Assembly: GCA_963663285.2 (NCBI GenBank)
Contig: CAXXNI010000002.1
Location: 1,674,001 to 1,738,000, forward strand
Source: CAXXOK01 sp963663285
Lineage (GTDB): Bacteria > Bacillota > Clostridia > Christensenellales > Aristaeellaceae
Direction of reading: 5' to 3'
Length of the DNA stretch: 64,000 bases
Made by a program: the position numbers and the translations under genes. Of the stretch, positions 17,844 through 27,211 are shown piece by piece (positions within the stretch are counted from its first letter, which is position 1; every line of letters begins with the position of its first letter). The notes under the pieces were generated by a model. The model had not been told where the DNA came from, did no database searches, and saw only the letters and a program-made list of their open reading frames with translations.

Positions 17844-18773
17844 TTATGCGAGCGAATACGCCGCAACGCCGATAAACAGCACGATGGTTACCATCGTCTG
17901 CACAGACAGGGTAGTGGAAATATACTCGGCATGGCCCGTAACATCCGCATACAAGGGGATGATGAACGGCGCAGGCAAACTGAACGCCAGCATCATCGCC
18001 ACAAAGAGCGGTTTTTCAAACGGGATTACGTTAAACACCACAAGCGCACCCAACCCCAGCAGCGACGCCATCACCAACAGGCGCAGCAGCACCGTCTTCA
18101 TCACAGGCTTGAGCAGCGCGCGTTTAAAGCTAAGCTCATACCCTACGATAATCAGAATCAGCGCGGAAGTCGGCGCCGCGATAAACGCAATCGTATCGCT
18201 GATAATCGGCCAGACAGCTGTACCTTGCAGCCGTACGCCAACGCCCAGTGCACCCAGCACCACACCCAGCACAATGGCGATGAATACAGGGTTTCGCAGC
18301 ATGTTCAATACAAGCGCCTTCACACTCGTTTTTTCCCCGCCAACTGCTTTCAGCGTCATCAGGAAAACAGTAAACGCAAAGAGTGTCTGGCCAATATCCA
18401 CCATGGCAAATATCTTGGTCTGCCCGGCATACAACAAGCCAAACAACGCATAACCCATCATACCGCCTTCAAAGTTCGTCGTTAAAAACGGCAGAAACTT
18501 CCCATACGGTCCCATAAAACGCCGCAGGGCAAAGCCTGCTAAAAGCCCGAGTCCACAAGAAAGAAAAACGACTGAAAATGTGAGCGCAATTTTACCGGAA
18601 TATTCGGCCGTAAAAAACGCGTTAAACAGCACGACCGGCAGCGTCACATTGCCGACAACCGCTTTCAGCCCTTTCAGACCTTCTTCTCCAAAAATATTTT
18701 TCCGTTTACATAAAAACCCCAACCCAAAAGTCAACAGTACCGGTAACACCATTTGCACAATGGAAAGAACCAT
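17844..18773 (-). CDS. AEC-family (auxin efflux carrier-like) transporter
   Basis: A 309-residue membrane protein with about ten hydrophobic helices in two five-helix halves. It starts MVLSIVQMVLPVLLTFGLGF and contains the polar break NVTLPVVLFNAFF in the first half. In bacteria this family includes malate and other carboxylate carriers; the substrate is not clear here. ATG 18773 follows GGAGG. The much longer open frame extending upstream lies in another frame of the MFS gene and is not coding. Confidence 0.85.
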   Translation of the reverse strand: MVLSIVQMVLPVLLTFGLGFLCKRKNIFGEEGLKGLKAVVGNVTLPVVLFNAFFTAEYSGKIALTFSVVFLSCGLGLLAGFALRRFMGPYGKFLPFLTTNFEGGMMGYALFGLLYAGQTKIFAMVDIGQTLFAFTVFLMTLKAVGGEKTSVKALVLNMLRNPVFIAIVLGVVLGALGVGVRLQGTAVWPIISDTIAFIAAPTSALILIIVGYELSFKRALLKPVMKTVLLRLLVMASLLGLGALVVFNVIPFEKPLFVAMMLAFSLPAPFIIPLYADVTGHAEYISTTLSVQTMVTIVLFIGVAAYSLA

Positions 18774-18798
18774 GCTGCCGCCTCCCTTATCTTTTTCT

Positions 18799-20019
18799 TT
18801 ACTGCACCGGTTCCACCGCGAAAACCTCGTCTTTGCTTCGGGCGTTGGCCTTTTGCCGCAGTTTAAGCCCGATGAGCAGTACAACCGGAAAACCAATTGC
18901 AGCCAGCAAGCCTGCCTGCAGCTGTCCCCCGGCCGCTTTGGCGACCAGTCCAACCGCCGCCGGACCGGATGCGCAGCCCAAGTCGCCCGCCAGCGCCAGT
19001 AGCGCAAACATCGCCGTTCCACCCGCCGGACAGCCGGTAGCGCTGAGGCTGAAAGTTCCGGGCCAGAATATACCCACCGCAAAGCCAACCATCGCACACC
19101 CAAGCAGGCTAATCAGCGGCTGTGCCACCAGTGCCGCCAGCAGATAGCCCGTAATGCACAGCAGCGCACAGCCGGCCATAACACGCGGCAGTGGCATATG
19201 ATCACTGAAACGGGCATAGAGTATGCGGGATATCCCCATCATCGCCGCAAACAGGCAGGGCCCGGTTAAATCCCCCAGCGTTTTGCTTACACCAAGTCCG
19301 GCTTCGGCAAATGCGCTGGCCCATTGGCTCATGCCCTGTTCGCTTGCGCCCGCGCACACCATGAGCAGCGCAAAGATCCAAAACAGTTTGTTTTTTAGCA
19401 GCGCGCGTATCGGCGTTGCGCCACGTTCATCCGACAGGCTGTTAATCGGCACCCGCGCAAAATAAAACGCGTTTGCCAGCGGCAGCGCCGCCCAAATCAC
19501 CGCCATGATCTGCCAATGCGCAACCCCAAAAAGCACAAAGAACGCCGTACTGAGCAGCACAACAAACATATGCCCCCAGCAATAAAAAGAATGCAGCAGG
19601 CTCATAGCTGCTTCCTTCTTCTCCGTCGGGCATGCTTCCACAATCGGGCTGATCAGAACCTCAATCAATCCACCACCAATCGCATACAGTATCACCGCAA
19701 TCAACAGCCCAACAAAAGGCGTTGGAAACAAATGTGGCAGAATCGCAAGTCCCATCAGGCCCAGCGAAGCCAGCACATGCGCCAGCACGACCAGCAAACG
19801 GTAACCCAGCTTATCCACAAACCGCGCAGACAGCGCATCCACCGCCAGCTGAACCACGAAATTCACACTGACCAGCAGCGTAATCTGCTCCAACGGAACC
19901 CCCATCTGCCGCTGAAAGGTCAAAAACAAAAGCGGTGCGAAATTGTTGACAATCGCTTGCGTAACATACCCCAGATAGCTGGCATACAGCGTATGCGTGT
20001 AATTACTGCGGACGGTCAT
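18799..20019 (-). CDS. Major facilitator superfamily transporter
   Basis: A 406-residue, roughly 12-helix protein with the loop 2-3 motif in the form DALSARFVDKLGYR and a related loop in the second half (ILYARFSDHMPLPRV). The short charged tail is cytoplasmic. The substrate is unknown; the fold is compatible with sugar or drug transport. It begins a minus-strand series (MFS, AEC, esterase, tlyA) with 25-45 nt gaps that may be one transcript. Confidence 0.87.
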   Translation of the reverse strand: MTVRSNYTHTLYASYLGYVTQAIVNNFAPLLFLTFQRQMGVPLEQITLLVSVNFVVQLAVDALSARFVDKLGYRLLVVLAHVLASLGLMGLAILPHLFPTPFVGLLIAVILYAIGGGLIEVLISPIVEACPTEKKEAAMSLLHSFYCWGHMFVVLLSTAFFVLFGVAHWQIMAVIWAALPLANAFYFARVPINSLSDERGATPIRALLKNKLFWIFALLMVCAGASEQGMSQWASAFAEAGLGVSKTLGDLTGPCLFAAMMGISRILYARFSDHMPLPRVMAGCALLCITGYLLAALVAQPLISLLGCAMVGFAVGIFWPGTFSLSATGCPAGGTAMFALLALAGDLGCASGPAAVGLVAKAAGGQLQAGLLAAIGFPVVLLIGLKLRQKANARSKDEVFAVEPVQ

Positions 20020-20045
20020 ATAGATTCTCCTCTCACATCCCGGCT

Positions 20046-20051
20046 ATCATA
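20046..20051 (-). promoter_or_regulatory. Extended -10 element of the MFS gene
   Basis: Minus-strand TGGTATGAT is an extended -10 (TGn plus TATGAT). The -35 region is poor. Confidence 0.5.
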
Positions 20052-20096
20052 CCATAGTTAGACAGGATTGGAAAGTTGAACGACTGTCCGTTTTTA

Positions 20097-20129
20097 ATTG
20101 TCACCTATATTTTTTATTTTGGTTGACAT
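20097..20129 (+). promoter_or_regulatory. BirA-like biotin operator upstream of bioY
   Basis: Half-sites ATTGTCACC (20097-20105) and GGTTGACAT (20121-20129) are separated by 15 nt, the geometry of BirA boxes in Firmicutes (TTGTTAACC-N15-GGTTAACAA). The right half matches 7 of 9 positions and contains the -35; the left half is weaker. A BirA with its DNA-binding domain is encoded at 29210. Repression by biotin-bound BirA is an inference. Confidence 0.55.
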
Positions 20130-20151
20130 TTCAATAAACATAAGGTATGAT
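20123..20151 (+). promoter_or_regulatory. bioY promoter
   Basis: Perfect TTGACA (20123-20128), 17-nt spacer and TATGAT (20146-20151). Confidence 0.75.
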
Positions 20152-20216
20152 CGGTCAGAAGACAGCTCAAACGGTAGGTTTCTTTTTAATGATCGATCCG
20201 AAAGGAAGTTAGCCTG

Positions 20217-20774
20217 ATGACCGCAAATCCGAAAAAACTCACCACGACCGATATGGTCTATATCGCACTTTTCGCTGTACTGATCGCCATTTGCGCGTGG
20301 ATTGCCATCCCCTCCGCCGTTCCCTTTACCCTGCAAACCTTTGGGGTGTTATGCACACTGGGGTTGCTTGGCGGTAAACGCGCTACGCTCACCATACTTC
20401 TCTATTTGCTGTTAGGGGCTGTCGGCCTTCCGGTTTTTTCCGGCTTCCGCGGTGGCATTGGCATGTTGATGGGCACAACCGGAGGTTACCTGCTTGGCTT
20501 TCTGGTCTCTGCACTGCTGTACTGGCTACTTACCGCATTGCTGGGCGAAAAGTTTTGGGTACGCGTCCTTGGGCTGCTGCTGGGGCTCGTAGCCTGTTAT
20601 GTTTTTGGCACCTGGTGGTTCATGCATGTGTATGCCGGCACCACCGGCCCGATTGGGCTGGCAACAGCGCTTGGCTGGTGCGTATTCCCGTTTTTATTGC
20701 CGGAAGTCGCCAAGACCGCGCTGGCGATTTTCATGGTGAAAGCCTTGCCCAAACGGATTAAAGCGCTGCGGTAA
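20217..20774 (+). CDS. bioY: Biotin ECF transporter substrate-binding subunit BioY
   Basis: A 185-residue membrane protein with six hydrophobic helices and the BioY blocks IPSAVPFTLQTFGV (30-43) and GLPVFSGFRGGIGMLMGTTGGYL (about 70-92), which bind biotin. BioY works alone or with the shared EcfA/A'/T module, which is not in this window. AAAGGAAG precedes the ATG. It stands alone between a biotin-type operator and a strong terminator, with no biotin synthesis gene nearby, so the cell may depend on imported biotin. Confidence 0.93.
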   Translation: MTANPKKLTTTDMVYIALFAVLIAICAWIAIPSAVPFTLQTFGVLCTLGLLGGKRATLTILLYLLLGAVGLPVFSGFRGGIGMLMGTTGGYLLGFLVSALLYWLLTALLGEKFWVRVLGLLLGLVACYVFGTWWFMHVYAGTTGPIGLATALGWCVFPFLLPEVAKTALAIFMVKALPKRIKALR

Positions 20775-20817
20775 CATAGCCGCAGGACAACGCAGCACAA
20801 TCTAACGGATAACGCAG

Positions 20818-20871
20818 CCGGAGCCGCTTGTTCCCCGCCTTGGCGGAGGATACAAACGGCTCCGGTTTTTT
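20818..20871 (+). terminator. Rho-independent terminator after bioY
   Basis: CCGGAGCCG (20818-20826) pairs with CGGCTCCGG (20857-20865), with an inner CCGCCTTGGCGG hairpin, followed by six T. Confidence 0.85.
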
Positions 20872-20902
20872 CATGCCTGCATACTGTGGGTAAAGCAAGC
20901 GG

Positions 20903-22339
20903 TTATCCCAACAGCTTCTTGTAAATCGCCACGTAGTCTTTCGCACTGTGCGTCCAGCTGTAATCGCCTTGCATGCCTCGTTTTTGAAGCGTTTCGAGCA
21001 TTTCCTTATCATTCTCAAAGTAGTACAGTGCGCGGTGGATGACCGAGAGCATATCGTGCGCATTGTAGTTGAGGAAAGTAAAACCATTGCCCTCTTGATT
21101 GTACTCGTTAAAGCTGAGTACCGTATCGCGCAGTCCGCCGGTTTCGCGCACAATCGGGATGGTGCCGTAGCGCAGCGCGATCAGCTGGCTTAATCCACAG
21201 GGCTCAAACAGCGACGGCATGAGGAAGAAATCCGCGCCGGCATACAGCTTATGCGCCAGTACCGGATCCATCGCAAACCGCGCCGCCATTTTGCCGCGGT
21301 ACTGCCCTTCTGCCCAGCTGAACAGGTTGGTGTAACGGGCATCGCCCATACCGAGTACCGCCAATTGCAGATTCTCCTGCATCATATCGCTCAGGACACA
21401 ATCGATCAAATCCAAACCCTTTTGGTTTGTCAGGCGGCCAACCATGGCAATCAGCGGAATATCCGGGTTCACTTCCAGACCCAGCTCTTCCTGCAAGCGG
21501 CGTTTGTTTTCCGCTTTGCCTTCCATATCCTTCAAGCTGTAATTCTGGAAGATGTGCGGATCAGTTTCCGGGTCGTACTCCACTACATCAATCCCGTTGA
21601 GCACACCGTAGAGCGAATCGCGCCGTGCGCGGATCAGCCCATCCAGTCGCTCGCCGTAATACGCGGTAGTAATTTCCTCGGCATAGCTCGGGCTTACGGT
21701 GGAGATAGCGTCACTGTACACCAGTCCGGCTTTCATGAAATTGGCGCAGCCATAACATTCCAGCTTATCGCTGCTCCACAGTCCATCGCCCAGACCCAGC
21801 ACATCCTGCACCTCTTTAATGCCGAAAATGCCCTGATACTGCAGATTGTGGATGGTGAAAATACTCTTGATGTTGTTATAGAACGGCAGATGCGCATATT
21901 GAATTTTCAGCAGGGCAGGCACCATGCCGCTTTGCCAGTCATGCGCGTGCAGAATATCCGGGTGGAACTCCAAAAGCGGCAGTGCGTTGAGCACAGCGCG
22001 GCAGAAGAAGCCATAGCGCTCATACTCATCGCCGCCCAGTCCGTAGATATACGGTCTGCCAAAGTAATACTTGTTATCCAGGAAATAATAGGTTACCCCG
22101 TCTTTTTTCAGCATCAGCACGCCGCAATACTGTCTGCGCCAGCCAAGTTGCACATCAAAATGAAGTACAAACTGCATTTTGGATTGCCATTCCTGCGCGA
22201 TGGTCGTATACATCGGCAGCATGACACGCACGTCGTGCCCTTCTTTAGCCAGCACCGGCGCCAGTGAACCCACCACATCTGCCAGTCCGCCCGTTTTTAC
22301 AAAAGGTACGCATTCGCTTGCCGTAAACAGAATATTCAT
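20903..22339 (-). CDS. glgA: Glycogen synthase (ADP-glucose type)
   Basis: A 478-residue GT5 glycosyltransferase of standard length. The ADP-glucose binding KTGGLADVVGSL lies at 15-26, and the C-terminal half has the retaining-GT motif around FEPCGLSQLIALRYG. It extends alpha-1,4-glucan from ADP-glucose. It is the last gene of the minus-strand glgB-glgC-glgD-glgA series, 94 nt after glgD. Confidence 0.96.
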   Translation of the reverse strand: MNILFTASECVPFVKTGGLADVVGSLAPVLAKEGHDVRVMLPMYTTIAQEWQSKMQFVLHFDVQLGWRRQYCGVLMLKKDGVTYYFLDNKYYFGRPYIYGLGGDEYERYGFFCRAVLNALPLLEFHPDILHAHDWQSGMVPALLKIQYAHLPFYNNIKSIFTIHNLQYQGIFGIKEVQDVLGLGDGLWSSDKLECYGCANFMKAGLVYSDAISTVSPSYAEEITTAYYGERLDGLIRARRDSLYGVLNGIDVVEYDPETDPHIFQNYSLKDMEGKAENKRRLQEELGLEVNPDIPLIAMVGRLTNQKGLDLIDCVLSDMMQENLQLAVLGMGDARYTNLFSWAEGQYRGKMAARFAMDPVLAHKLYAGADFFLMPSLFEPCGLSQLIALRYGTIPIVRETGGLRDTVLSFNEYNQEGNGFTFLNYNAHDMLSVIHRALYYFENDKEMLETLQKRGMQGDYSWTHSAKDYVAIYKKLLG

Positions 22340-22433
22340 ATCTTTCTCTCCTTGCCTGCCGATACGCCGGCGGGTATTTGGGTTCGGCGCGGCGGGAAAC
22401 CGCCGCGTAGGTCCTGCCTGCCGGGTTTCCCTG

Positions 22434-23561
22434 TTAGATGGTCATGTTTTTAGAAATTACAATGGGGTACGAGTTCGGCCCGATCAACTTGCCGTTGCGT
22501 TTGATGACCGCCTGTTTATCCAGAATACAATTTTCCAGATGAACGCCGCTTTCGATCAACCCGTCCTGCATGATAATGCAGTTTTTCACGTACGCGCCTT
22601 TTTCGATTTTGACGCCGCGGAACAATACGCTGTTTTCCACCACGCCGTTGATAATGCAGCCGTCGGCAATGATGGATTCCGACACCGCAGCATCTTCCAG
22701 ATGCCGCGCCGGCATCTCGTCGCGTACCTTGGTGTATACCGGATGATCATCGCTGAACAGCGCGTGGCGCACCTGCGGCTTGATCACATCCATGTTGAAT
22801 TTAAAGTAGCCCTGCACACTATCCATACGGTAGCATACATCCTTGTACTCATAGCCGGAAACACGCATACCGGCATCCCGAATCGTGCGCTGTATTAAAT
22901 CGCGTGTCAGATCGTGATATCCGTGCGCTGCGCCGCGGTCTACCAAATCCATCAGCAATTCCTTGCGCATCAGGTATACTTCCATCGAAGTATTTTCATA
23001 CCTTGGTTTTGTCGGGTCGATTTCCACATCAGTCACAATCTGGTTATCATCAATGTCAAAGTAAATACCGTATTCCGGCCGCCGCATATCCGGGTTTTTA
23101 GTGTACATAACGCTAATGTCCGCACCGGTTTGCCGCATCTGGTTGAACATATCGTTAAAATCACAGTTGAAGATAATCAGGCTGTTGCACAGCAGCACAT
23201 ACTCCTGCTTGCTGCGGCGCAGATAGCCGAAGTTGGAGTGGATCGCATCCAGACTGCCGCTGTATACGCCTACGTTTTCCCGCGTTAAAAACGGCGGGAG
23301 GATGTACAGACCGTCGTTTTTACCATGCAGGTCCCATTCCTTGCCGCTGCCCAGATGATCCATCAGGCTGTGGTAATTCTTCTGCATAATGACGCCGACA
23401 TTTTTAATACCGCTGTTAACCATGCTGCTGACCAGAAAATCGATTACGCGGTAGCGCCCGGCAACAGGCATGGCGGCTATAGCGCGAAGCAGCGTCAACT
23501 CCCGTAAAAAGCTGTCTTTCTCGCCGGTATAGATCATTCCTAATACATTTTTCATCGCCAT
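22434..23561 (-). CDS. glgD: Glucose-1-phosphate adenylyltransferase regulatory subunit GlgD
   Basis: A 375-residue GlgC paralogue. The first block reads LGMIYTGEKDSFLREL, so it lacks the glycine-rich GGQGSRL loop that GlgC uses for catalysis. The sugar-nucleotide transferase fold and C-terminal left-handed beta helix are kept. In Firmicutes GlgD pairs with GlgC and tunes its activity rather than catalysing itself. AGAGGG lies just before the ATG. Confidence 0.93.
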   Translation of the reverse strand: MAMKNVLGMIYTGEKDSFLRELTLLRAIAAMPVAGRYRVIDFLVSSMVNSGIKNVGVIMQKNYHSLMDHLGSGKEWDLHGKNDGLYILPPFLTRENVGVYSGSLDAIHSNFGYLRRSKQEYVLLCNSLIIFNCDFNDMFNQMRQTGADISVMYTKNPDMRRPEYGIYFDIDDNQIVTDVEIDPTKPRYENTSMEVYLMRKELLMDLVDRGAAHGYHDLTRDLIQRTIRDAGMRVSGYEYKDVCYRMDSVQGYFKFNMDVIKPQVRHALFSDDHPVYTKVRDEMPARHLEDAAVSESIIADGCIINGVVENSVLFRGVKIEKGAYVKNCIIMQDGLIESGVHLENCILDKQAVIKRNGKLIGPNSYPIVISKNMTI

Positions 23562-23583
23562 GGTAAACCCTCTTTTCCTGCTG

Positions 23584-24753
23584 TCATTTATCGCGTTGTT
23601 CGCCGGGTTTAACGGTTTCGCCCGCTTCCAGTACTACATTTTGCCCGATGACGGTAATCTCGCCGTTTTCCTCGCCCACGATCGCCCCGGCGCCAATCAC
23701 CGCGCCTTCGGCAATAATCGCCCGGCATACCGACGCGCCGCGCTCAATGCGTGCTCCCGGCATCACCACGCTGTCCACAACGCTTGCGCCCTGCATCACA
23801 TCTACACCGGAGAACAGTACGCTGTGCTCCACGCGCCCGTATACTTCGCAGCCCTCGGTAATCAGGCTGTTTTTCGCTATGGCGCCGCTTGCAATGTAAT
23901 GCGGGGTTTCCCCCGGGTTACGGCCGTAGATACGCCATTTTTTATCATACAGGTCAATCGGCATGGGCATGTTCAGCAGATCCATATTGGCTTCCCAAAG
24001 GCTGGCGATGGTGCCGACATCCTTCCAATAACCTTCAAAATCATACGCCATCAGCTTCTGCTTATCATCCAGCATATTGGGTATGATATTTTTGCCGAAA
24101 TCGTTGCTGCTGCCCGGTTGGCAGCTGTCCTCCTGCAGGTATTTACGCAGCTTCTCCCACGTGAACATGTATACGCCCATGCTGGCTTTATTGTTCTTGG
24201 GTTTGGGGGGCTTTTCCTCAAATTCAACAATCACATTGTTCTCATCGGTATTCATAATGCCAAAGCGGGGCGCTTCCTCCCAAGGCACTTCGCGAACAGC
24301 AATGGTTACATCCGCTTCGTGCTCGATGTGGTAACGCAGCATGGCATTATAATCCATTTTATAAATGTGGTCGCCGCTTAGGATCAGCACATATTCCGGG
24401 CTGAACTGCTCCATAAAGGCTACATTCTGGTAAATTGCGTTGGCTGTGCCGCTGTACCATTCGCCTTGTTTGCCTTTTACATACGGCGGCAATACGTACA
24501 CGCCGCCATGCGCAAGGTCCAAATCCCACGGTGAACCGCTGCCAATGTAAGCGTTCAGTTCCAGCGGCTGATACTGCGTCAGCACCCCGACAACATTAAT
24601 ACCGCTGTTGGTACAGTTACTCAGCGGAAAATCGATAATGCGGTATTTACCGCCATAGGGAATCGCCGGCTTTGCCATATTCGCCGTCAAAATACCCAGC
24701 CGGCTTCCCTGCCCTCCCGCGAGCAGCATGGCAATACATTGTTTTTTCAACAT
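23584..24753 (-). CDS. glgC: Glucose-1-phosphate adenylyltransferase catalytic subunit
   Basis: A 389-residue enzyme making ADP-glucose from ATP and glucose-1-phosphate. Intact motifs include LLAGGQGSRL (10-19), KPAIPYGGKYRIIDFPLSN, WYSGTANAIYQN and a C-terminal hexapeptide beta helix. It lies 22 nt before glgD and is probably co-translated with it at similar levels to form the hetero-oligomer. Confidence 0.96.
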   Translation of the reverse strand: MLKKQCIAMLLAGGQGSRLGILTANMAKPAIPYGGKYRIIDFPLSNCTNSGINVVGVLTQYQPLELNAYIGSGSPWDLDLAHGGVYVLPPYVKGKQGEWYSGTANAIYQNVAFMEQFSPEYVLILSGDHIYKMDYNAMLRYHIEHEADVTIAVREVPWEEAPRFGIMNTDENNVIVEFEEKPPKPKNNKASMGVYMFTWEKLRKYLQEDSCQPGSSNDFGKNIIPNMLDDKQKLMAYDFEGYWKDVGTIASLWEANMDLLNMPMPIDLYDKKWRIYGRNPGETPHYIASGAIAKNSLITEGCEVYGRVEHSVLFSGVDVMQGASVVDSVVMPGARIERGASVCRAIIAEGAVIGAGAIVGEENGEITVIGQNVVLEAGETVKPGEQRDK

Positions 24754-24846
24754 GCAGGTTCACTCCTTTTGTGTTATGGGCAACTACCGCGGCTGTGTGG
24801 CATTCCGCAGTATGAATACGCGCCGCTTAACGGGCGCGGTATACAC

Positions 24847-26829
24847 TTACACCTCGCAGGCTTCCACCGGCCGCACCATGTGGCTGGCGTTTTCCAGCGA
24901 AATGGGTGGCGGCACGAAGAGCTTATCGTAGGTGAAATAGCAGCAGCTCAGCGGCGGCAGGCACAAATCCGCATGGAACGGAAAACCGTTGTACTCCCCG
25001 GCCTCGGCGCGGATTTCATAGGCGTTATACTGATTGCTTCCGCCAAATTCCGCCCGGTCGGTGTTAAACAGCTCGTGCAGCTTTCCGCCATTTGGCAGGC
25101 CTACACGGTAAATCGGGTGGAATACCGGCGTAAAGTTAACCGCGCACAGGATGGCGTTGCCTTTGCTGTCCGTACGCAGGAAAACCACAACGCTGTTGTC
25201 CGAATCATTGGCAGTAATCCACTGGAAGCCGTCCCAGGAGGTATCCACCTCGTAGAGCGCCGGGGTGTTAAGGTAAATATGGTTTAATGTTTTCACGCAC
25301 TTTTGCACCTGCGGATGCCGATCGTAGACCAGCAGGAACCAATCCAGCTGATCATCAAACTTCCATTCGATAAAATGCGCAAACTCGCCGCCCATGAATA
25401 ACAGTTTCTTACCCGGATGCGCCATGGTATAACCATATAATGCGCGTAAACCGGCAAATTTCTGCCACAGGTCGCCGGGGTTTTTATCCAGCATGCTATG
25501 CTTGCCGTGCACCACCTCGTCGTGGGAGAACGGCAGGATATAGTTTTCGTTAAAAGCATAAAACAGGCTGAATGTAAGCTTATCGTGGTGATACTTACGG
25601 TACACCGTATCTTTTTTGATATAGAACAGGATATCGTTCATCCAGCCCATGTTCCACTTGAACCCGAAGCCCAGCCCGCCAAGGTAGGTCGGAGCCGTTA
25701 CCATGGGGTAGGCGGAGCTTTCCTCCGCCACCATCATCACGCCCGCAAAATCATGGTATACCGTTTCGTTCATGCGGCGTAAAAAGGCAATGGCGTCCAG
25801 ATTCTCGCGCCCGCCGTATTCATTGGGCATCCATTGACCGGCTTCCTTGCAAAAATCGTAGTATAAAAGGCTGCTGACCGCATCCACCCGCAGCCCGTCG
25901 GCATGGTAGCAATCCAGCCAGAAACATGCGTTGCTCAGCAGAAAGCTGCACACCTCGCCGCGCGCAAAATCAAACAGCATGGTGCCCCATTGGGCAATTT
26001 CACCGCGGCGCGGATCCGGGTGGTTATATAGCGCCGTACCATCCAGCCGGTATAATCCGGCCTCATCGCGGGGAAAATGGGCAGGCACCCAGTCCAGAAT
26101 GACGCCGATTCCTGCCTGATGGCACCGGTCAATTAGCTGCATCAGTTCACGCGGCGTGCCATAGCGCGCGGTAGGTGCATAAAACCCCGTTAGCTGATAC
26201 CCCCAGGACATATCCAGCGGATGCTCCATCACCGGCAGCAGTTCAATGTGCGTATAGCCCATTTCCACCACATAGGGAACCAGCTGCTCCGCAAATTCCA
26301 CATAGCTTAAAAAGCTGCCGTCCTCATGCCGCCGCCACGAGCCGATGTGTACTTCATAAATATTGATGGGGCTTGTATACGGGTTAAAGGTGCCGCGTTT
26401 TTCCATCCATTTCTGGTCGCTCCACACATACCCGTCCAAATCGCACAAACAACTGCCCATATTGGGTCTTAGCTCTGTGGCAAATCCGTAGGGATCAGCC
26501 TTCATACGCCAAAGATCGTCCTGACCCCAGACGGCGTATTTATAAGCAGGCATCTCGTCCTGCGGGGTATTTTGCCAAAGCAGCGTCTCCGGCAAACGCA
26601 GTTCCCACGTGCCGTCATACTGTTTTTCCATTGGGTGGCTGCTGCGATCCCAGCCGTTAAAATCACCTACCAGCGCCACATGCTTGGCATTGGGCGCCCA
26701 AAGGCAAAAATGCCATTTTCTCTCGCCGTTTTCCTCGCATGGATGCGCTCCCAGCATTTCATAAGCGCGGCGGTTGGTACCCTGGTGATACGCATCCCGT
26801 ACCGCTGCCAAAGGCGCTTGATATAGCAT
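24847..26829 (-). CDS. glgB: 1,4-alpha-glucan branching enzyme
   Basis: A 660-residue GH13 enzyme with an N-terminal CBM48 module (about 20-120) and a catalytic barrel. The nucleophile is D316 in DGLRVDAVSS, the acid/base E369 in MMVAEESS, and the third acid D437 in FSHDEVVHGK. It moves alpha-1,4 segments to alpha-1,6 branch points. It is the first gene of the glycogen operon, which is less usual than glgC first. The last 17 or so residues are a short tail without a known motif. Confidence 0.95.
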   Translation of the reverse strand: MLYQAPLAAVRDAYHQGTNRRAYEMLGAHPCEENGERKWHFCLWAPNAKHVALVGDFNGWDRSSHPMEKQYDGTWELRLPETLLWQNTPQDEMPAYKYAVWGQDDLWRMKADPYGFATELRPNMGSCLCDLDGYVWSDQKWMEKRGTFNPYTSPINIYEVHIGSWRRHEDGSFLSYVEFAEQLVPYVVEMGYTHIELLPVMEHPLDMSWGYQLTGFYAPTARYGTPRELMQLIDRCHQAGIGVILDWVPAHFPRDEAGLYRLDGTALYNHPDPRRGEIAQWGTMLFDFARGEVCSFLLSNACFWLDCYHADGLRVDAVSSLLYYDFCKEAGQWMPNEYGGRENLDAIAFLRRMNETVYHDFAGVMMVAEESSAYPMVTAPTYLGGLGFGFKWNMGWMNDILFYIKKDTVYRKYHHDKLTFSLFYAFNENYILPFSHDEVVHGKHSMLDKNPGDLWQKFAGLRALYGYTMAHPGKKLLFMGGEFAHFIEWKFDDQLDWFLLVYDRHPQVQKCVKTLNHIYLNTPALYEVDTSWDGFQWITANDSDNSVVVFLRTDSKGNAILCAVNFTPVFHPIYRVGLPNGGKLHELFNTDRAEFGGSNQYNAYEIRAEAGEYNGFPFHADLCLPPLSCCYFTYDKLFVPPPISLENASHMVRPVEACEV

Positions 26830-26892
26830 AGGAGAACCTCCTTGTTTTCATTCAGGCTTGCTGAAAAGCTCCTGATGAGTATAACATCACAA

Positions 26893-26910
26893 CCCCGGTG
26901 TATACCGGGG
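26893..26910 (-). promoter_or_regulatory. Hairpin in the glg operon leader
   Basis: CCCCGGT and ACCGGGG around a 4-nt loop form a perfect 7-bp hairpin in the transcribed leader (about 177 nt) upstream of glgB. No T run follows, so it is not a simple terminator. It could be a stability or protein-binding element. Confidence 0.5.
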
Positions 26911-27012
26911 AAACTGAAAGCAGGTAAAGATTCGTATACGTCCCGATACGCCCGCCTTTTCGATACGGACATGAACGATATATCATTACGATTTCAGATT
27001 CTTTGTATCCCT

Positions 27013-27041
27013 ATTGTAGCCGCAACCGGCTTGTTCGTCAA
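27013..27041 (-). promoter_or_regulatory. Promoter of the glgBCDA operon
   Basis: Minus-strand TTGACG (27036-27041), 17-nt spacer, TACAAT (27013-27018). The expected start near 27006 leaves a long leader before glgB. The gene-free 382-nt stretch 26830-27211 holds this promoter, the leader hairpin and the nucleotidase terminator; the rest shows no feature. Confidence 0.75.
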
Positions 27042-27140
27042 GGTTTAATTCCGCTTTTTGCGTATGTTTGATAAAAATTCAACAAGTTTTTACACCTGTC
27101 GCGCTTCTGCATGGGCGTGTTTGCAGGTAGGGATAAGTAT

Positions 27141-27179
27141 AGCCGCAGACGCACGTGTTTATACCGTGTGTCTGCGGCT
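27141..27179 (-). terminator. Hairpin terminator after the 5'-nucleotidase gene
   Basis: A 15-bp stem (27141-27155 with 27165-27179, one G-U pair) around a 9-nt loop, 32 nt beyond the nucleotidase stop. The T tract is weak. Confidence 0.6.
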
Positions 27180-27211
27180 GATGGTTTGATTGCTATGCTA
27201 CTGCGCAGTTC

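Noticed and set aside
17844..19103. A 419-residue transporter with a long arginine-rich N-terminus
   Set aside because: The extension is the MFS gene read in another frame; a good ribosome site sets the start at 18773.
21251..22267. A 338-codon plus-strand open frame opposite glgA
   Set aside because: It is antisense to glgA, lacks a ribosome site and has no recognisable motif.
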